7,724 nucleotides of DNA from Bacillota bacterium (lineage in GTDB: Bacteria; Bacillota; Clostridia; Lachnospirales; Lachnospiraceae): the NCBI GenBank assembly GCA_017861355.1, contig JAGFXQ010000157.1, positions 1-7,724 of the forward strand. The letters run 5' to 3'. Positions 4,856 to 7,724 of this stretch are shown in pieces. The translations under genes were made by a program, and so were the position numbers. Numbering within the stretch: the stretch's first letter is position 1; every line of letters begins with the position of its first letter. The notes under the pieces are model-generated. The model saw only the letters and a program-made list of their open reading frames with translations. It searched no databases and had not been told where the DNA came from.

Positions 4856-6598
4856 ATGAATATACAAGCATTATGCCATATTCCAAAAAGCAATTATGCC
4901 TACGCTTATAAAACGGACGAACTTCATATCCGGATTCGAACAGCGAAAGGGGATATGACTTCGGTCTATATAATTAATGGCAATAAATTTAACTGGAAAA
5001 ACAGTCAGGAAAGACATCAGATGAAGAAGGTGTATGAAGATCAATACTTTGAGTATTATCAGTATGAGCTTCGATCCAAGGACTTTCGAATCGGCTATTA
5101 CTTCGAGCTGTTAAGTGAAGGAGAAACTCTGTTTTATACGGAAGCAGGTATCGTGGATAAATTCAACGATGAGCTGGCCTATTGCTACTTCTTCCAATTC
5201 CCCTATTTGAATGAAGTAGATGTTCACACCCTCCCGGCATGGACTAGAGAAGCTGTGTTCTATCAGATCTTCGTGGAACGATTCTTTAATGGGGATGAGA
5301 AGAACTCGCCGCCTAACTTAAGTGATTGGGACTCTGAACCGCAATCAAGAAGCTTTCATGGCGGAGATCTCAGAGGAATCATTGCAAAACTGGATCATTT
5401 AACAGAATTAGGGATTAATGGCATCTATCTTACTCCGATTTTTGCTTCGCCTTCGAATCACAAGTATGATATTACTGATTATTTTGAGATTGATCCGTAC
5501 TTCGGGGACAAAGAAACCTTCCGTGAATTGGTTGAGGAAGCACATAAACGCGATATCAGGATTGTCTTGGATGCAGTATTTAATCACTGCAGCGATAAAT
5601 TTCCTCCTTTTGCAGATGTGGTGGAAAAGGGAAGAGCTTCAAAATACTATGACTGGTTCCATCTTCAAGAGGATCAAGTAGTGAGAAATCCGCTTAATTA
5701 TGAGACTTTTGGCTATATCAGCTCGATGCCGAAGCTCAATACAGCGAATCCCGAGATGAAGAAATATCTTCTGGATTGTGTTCGCTATTGGACCGAGGAA
5801 TTTCATATCGATGGTTGGCGGCTTGACGTATCGGATGAGATTGATCATAAGTTCTGGAGAGAGTTCCGTACAGTACTTAAAGAGATCAATAAGGATGCGA
5901 TTATTATCGGTGAGAATTGGCATGATGCTCTGCCTTGGCTGATGGGTGATCAGTTTGACAGCGTGATGAATTATCCGGTAACGAAGCTTTGCCTGGACTT
6001 CTTTGCAAGAAAGCAGATGGATGCCTTTTCTTTCACAGAGCAATTAGGCGGTTATCTGATGCGTTATCCGAACCAGGTAAATGAGGTGATGCTTAATCTT
6101 TTGGACAGCCATGATACAGAGCGCTTTCTATACAGCTGTAACGGAGATAAGGAGAGTCTAAAATCGGCAGCAACCTTTCTGTTCGCTTATCAAGGGATGC
6201 CGTGCACATATTATGGAACGGAGATTGGCATGACCGGGCATTATGATCCGGGTTGCAGACGAGGCTTTAACTGGAACAGGGAGCAATGGGATGTCGAGCT
6301 ATTCGATCACTATAAGAAATTAATTCACCTCCGTAAATCGGAGGAGGCTTTGAAACATGGAACTATAGGCTTTGACAGTACAAAGAGCTTATTTGCTATG
6401 AAGCGCAGCCTTCTCTCAGAGTGTATTTATATATTAATTAACAACTCGGAAATGGAGCAGAACTATCAGATCCGGGATGATAAGGTGTCAACTGCAGTAG
6501 ATCTGTTAAGCGGACAAAGCTGGAATAGAACAGGTGAGACATGGATCATACCGGTTCCGTCAGGGAGCTACTTCTATATAAAAACGCAATTTGAGTAA
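4856..6598 (+). CDS. GH13 alpha-amylase family enzyme, neopullulanase/cyclomaltodextrinase type
   Basis: 580 residues from ATG 4856, preceded by GGAGA (4845-4849) with 6-base spacing. A TTG at 4835 extends the frame by only 7 residues and lacks such a site. Residues about 1-120 form a beta-rich N-terminal domain of the CBM34-like kind (IRIRTAKGDMTSVYIING). The TIM barrel starts near AVFYQIFVERFFNGD (133-147). GH13 motifs are complete: DAVFNH (239-244), GWRLDVSDE with nucleophile D324 and R322, acid/base E353 in GENWH, and HD with D420 in LLDSHDTER. Region V is MPKLN (291-295), the signature of the neopullulanase/cyclomaltodextrinase group (GH13_20). A small beta C-domain ends the protein. No signal peptide is seen, so it should act in the cytoplasm on imported maltodextrins, cyclodextrins or pullulan fragments. 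Exact substrate choice within the group is not predictable. It is divergent from, and probably controlled by, the LacI regulator. Confidence 0.95.
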   Translation: MNIQALCHIPKSNYAYAYKTDELHIRIRTAKGDMTSVYIINGNKFNWKNSQERHQMKKVYEDQYFEYYQYELRSKDFRIGYYFELLSEGETLFYTEAGIVDKFNDELAYCYFFQFPYLNEVDVHTLPAWTREAVFYQIFVERFFNGDEKNSPPNLSDWDSEPQSRSFHGGDLRGIIAKLDHLTELGINGIYLTPIFASPSNHKYDITDYFEIDPYFGDKETFRELVEEAHKRDIRIVLDAVFNHCSDKFPPFADVVEKGRASKYYDWFHLQEDQVVRNPLNYETFGYISSMPKLNTANPEMKKYLLDCVRYWTEEFHIDGWRLDVSDEIDHKFWREFRTVLKEINKDAIIIGENWHDALPWLMGDQFDSVMNYPVTKLCLDFFARKQMDAFSFTEQLGGYLMRYPNQVNEVMLNLLDSHDTERFLYSCNGDKESLKSAATFLFAYQGMPCTYYGTEIGMTGHYDPGCRRGFNWNREQWDVELFDHYKKLIHLRKSEEALKHGTIGFDSTKSLFAMKRSLLSECIYILINNSEMEQNYQIRDDKVSTAVDLLSGQSWNRTGETWIIPVPSGSYFYIKTQFE

Positions 6599-6669
6599 AG
6601 AAAGAGACTATTTAAAAATGGTTTTTGCAAATTTTCGACGTATTTCTACCCGTCATTTACATTGATTGA

Positions 6670-6698
6670 TTGAAAAAATCAGAATATTCTTGTATACT
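6670..6698 (+). promoter_or_regulatory. Sigma-A-type promoter of the hemerythrin gene
   Basis: TTGAAA (6670-6675), a 17-base spacer and TATACT (6693-6698) match the vegetative consensus well. Start is expected near 6705. No convincing terminator separates this promoter from the upstream GH13 gene, so some read-through is possible. Confidence 0.75.
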
Positions 6699-6716
6699 AA
6701 GAGTATCAAATGATAC
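6694..6716. promoter_or_regulatory. Overlapping palindromes at the hemerythrin -10/start region
   Basis: ATACT-AAG-AGTAT (6694-6706) covers the -10 and expected start, and GTATC-AAAT-GATAC (6703-6716) abuts the AAAGGAG ribosome binding site (6717-6723). The arrangement fits either a repressor operator or a small 5' leader hairpin that affects translation. Confidence 0.45.
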
Positions 6717-6732
6717 AAAGGAGACGGTGTTT

Positions 6733-7125
6733 ATGAAGTATGAAATGAAAGAAGATTATTATACCGGTATTGAATTTGTTGATAAAGAGCATGCCAAACT
6801 TTTCTCAATCTGTAATGAAGCGTATGAATTACTGACAAATGAATTTATTCCGGACAAGTATGACTATATCTTAAGTGTTGTACAGGAGTTAAAGGATTAT
6901 ACCAAGTATCATTTTCAGCATGAGGAAGAGTATATGGTTAGCATCGGATACAAGAGACTCTTATCTCAGAAGGTTGATCATGCTGATTTTATTGAGAAAA
7001 TGGACAGCTTTGATACAAGTAATATTGATGAGAATCAGAAGGAATCTTTGCTGGAACTTTTGAACTTCTTGAATGACTGGTTGGTAGGGCATATTTATAT
7101 GAAAGATAAATTAATCGGTGAATAG
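6733..7125 (+). CDS. Bacteriohemerythrin (single-domain hemerythrin-like protein)
   Basis: 130 residues from ATG 6733, with AAAGGAG (6717-6723) 9 bases upstream. The frame is open to a TTG at 6670, but that lies in the promoter and is rejected. The protein fits the four-helix hemerythrin family in length and motifs: TGIEFVDKEH (H20), YHFQHEEEYM (H60, E64), Y73, DHADF (H83), and WLVGHIYMKD (H120, D125). These are six of the seven usual di-iron ligands. The usual first histidine of the H-x3-H pair is Q79 (SQKVDH), six residues after Y73. Family members bind O2 reversibly in the cytoplasm and serve in oxygen sensing, delivery or protection, or in iron handling; an anaerobe would use it for oxygen tolerance. 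With Q79 the diiron site may be altered, so oxygen binding is not certain. It has its own promoter and terminator, i.e. a monocistronic unit. Confidence 0.92.
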   Translation: MKYEMKEDYYTGIEFVDKEHAKLFSICNEAYELLTNEFIPDKYDYILSVVQELKDYTKYHFQHEEEYMVSIGYKRLLSQKVDHADFIEKMDSFDTSNIDENQKESLLELLNFLNDWLVGHIYMKDKLIGE

Positions 7126-7169
7126 ACCCTCCGCTTATTGACTTATTACTAAAAAAATAAAAATGATTT

Positions 7170-7234
7170 AAGGATAGGATTGTATAGAGCAAAGTCGGAC
7201 ATTAGACTTTTGCCTGTAAATCCTATCCTTTTTT
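7170..7234 (+). terminator. Rho-independent terminator of the hemerythrin gene
   Basis: AAGGATAGGATT (7170-7181) pairs perfectly with AATCCTATCCTT (7219-7230), followed by a run of T to 7234. Inside, GCAAAGTC (7189-7196) pairs with GACTTTTGC (7205-7213) with one bulged T, making a two-storey hairpin. It is preceded by an A-rich stretch, so it could also act on the opposite strand. Confidence 0.9.
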
Positions 7235-7242
7235 GCGCAAAA
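7231..7242. repeat. 12-bp perfect palindrome TTTTGCGCAAAA
   Basis: A self-complementary 12-mer with a central CpG sits directly on the terminator's T-run. It may be a protein site or a by-product of a T-run next to an A-run. Confidence 0.3.
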
Positions 7243-7308
7243 TAAAAACGATACGATTTATAAACGGATTTAATGAACAATTTCTCTTCTAAAATAAGGT
7301 GATGATAA

Positions 7309-7410
7309 ATGATATTCGATATAATCTTCTCCGATAGTGTTAAAGATACGGGATTAGCGGAAATACTACTTGATCATTTACCGGAAGATAGGGAGAAAGT
7401 ATTTTGTTGA
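7309..7410 (+). CDS. Possible 33-residue small protein or gene remnant
   Basis: ATG 7309 to TGA 7408-7410 encodes 33 residues beginning MIFDIIFSDSVKDTG and ending EDREKVFC. AAGGTGAT (7296-7303) upstream, at 5-base spacing, complements the 16S tail well. The composition is that of an ordinary soluble protein, acidic and without a membrane helix, so it could also be the 5' remnant of a lost gene; no continuing frame is seen after the stop. No clear promoter lies between the preceding terminator and the ATG. I do not recognise it, and coding is uncertain. Confidence 0.3.
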   Translation: MIFDIIFSDSVKDTGLAEILLDHLPEDREKVFC

Positions 7411-7672
7411 TATGTTAATTTATAAATAATCACAGAACATTTGAATTATATAGCGTTTCAATTGTTTAAAATTACATCAAAGTGCAAGGTTAAAAACGTT
7501 TTCAATATAAAATATAGTATTTGTTTAGAAATAAATTCATATCAAGGAATGAAATGACTATTATTTAATGCGGATACAATAAATATTCACGGTTTTGGGC
7601 ATTTAAATCATAATAAAATGTGTAAAATGCATAAAAAAAACTAAAATAAGTGAAATAAAAATGTTTTTATTA
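7411..7672. other. AT-rich non-coding spacer
   Basis: No credible ORF, RNA gene or terminator was found on either strand here. It holds a cre-like palindrome (7491-7504), and A-tracts at about 7633-7640, 7643-7646 and 7656-7660 just upstream of the promoter at 7673, which could act as an UP element or curved DNA. Confidence 0.6.
7491..7504. promoter_or_regulatory. cre-like / LacI-type operator
   Basis: TAAAAACGTTTTCA matches the catabolite response consensus TGWNANCGNTNWCA at 13 of 14 positions (A in place of the first G) and is a near-palindrome centred on CpG. It lies about 170 bases upstream of the next promoter, so it could serve CcpA or another LacI-family protein acting on the gene beyond the right edge. 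Confidence 0.45.
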
Positions 7673-7701
7673 TTGCAGTTTTGCGAAATTCATTATATAA
7701 T
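7673..7701 (+). promoter_or_regulatory. Sigma-A-type promoter facing the right edge
   Basis: TTGCAG (7673-7678), a 17-base spacer and TATAAT (7696-7701), with A-tracts upstream, form a strong promoter for a gene outside the window. Its leader begins near 7708. Confidence 0.7.
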
Positions 7702-7724
7702 GATGTCAAAGTGATAGAAAACCT

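Noticed and set aside
5639..6043. Minus-strand 134-codon open frame inside the GH13 gene
   Set aside because: It overlaps the catalytic barrel of an intact enzyme and has no start context or recognisable domain.
6601..6629. AAAAATGGTTTTT as a possible terminator after the GH13 gene
   Set aside because: Only five A-T pairs around a 3-base loop; too weak to call.
1..7724. CRISPR array, transposase, tRNA, rRNA or riboswitch
   Set aside because: No regularly spaced repeats, transposase-like ORF, cloverleaf with CCA/TTCGA signature or known riboswitch core was found on reading both strands.

Overview
The window looks like chromosomal DNA of a low-GC, probably spore-forming Clostridia member. Lachnospiraceae and relatives are my best guess. 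Supporting signs are strong AGGAGG-type ribosome binding sites, AT-rich spacers with sigma-A promoters, the protein repertoire (neopullulanase with a LacI regulator, bacteriohemerythrin, short bacterial cytochrome b5 domain), and small Cys-rich proteins of a kind I associate with Clostridia. The genus is inferred from protein style only.

Layout. (1) Bases 1-245: 3' end of a cytochrome b5-like heme-binding domain protein, closed by a terminator that begins inside its last codons. (2) Bases 323-1031, minus strand: two tandem paralogous small proteins (94 and 123 aa) of unknown function. They share a core TVTIFTTSGGASGCGFTGV, a C-terminal SVCDIPV...FCHNA and four aligned cysteines. (3) Bases 1268-3396, plus strand: an OmpR-family response regulator and its membrane histidine kinase, overlapping by ATGA, transcribed divergently from the paralog pair behind a clear promoter. 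(4) Bases 3459-3514: a perfect 25-bp stem between convergent genes. (5) Bases 3551-4483, minus strand: a LacI-family repressor, divergent from (6) a cytoplasmic GH13 neopullulanase/cyclomaltodextrinase-type enzyme at 4856-6598. Their 372-bp intergenic region holds both promoters and several dyads. (7) Bases 6733-7125: a single-domain bacteriohemerythrin in which one expected iron-ligand histidine is glutamine, with its own promoter, an operator-like palindrome cluster and a terminator. (8) Bases 7235-7724: AT-rich DNA with one doubtful 33-codon ORF, a cre/LacI-type palindrome and a strong promoter pointing off the right edge.

How the parts relate. The LacI regulator and the neopullulanase form an evident local regulator-target pair for maltodextrin use. 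The two-component system has no obvious target downstream; the divergently transcribed paralog pair shares its 236-bp control region and is the most economical candidate. The hemerythrin is an independent unit for oxygen or iron handling. No mobile element, CRISPR array, tRNA or rRNA was seen. The least described item is the tandem paralog family at 323-1031; its function cannot be read from the sequence.
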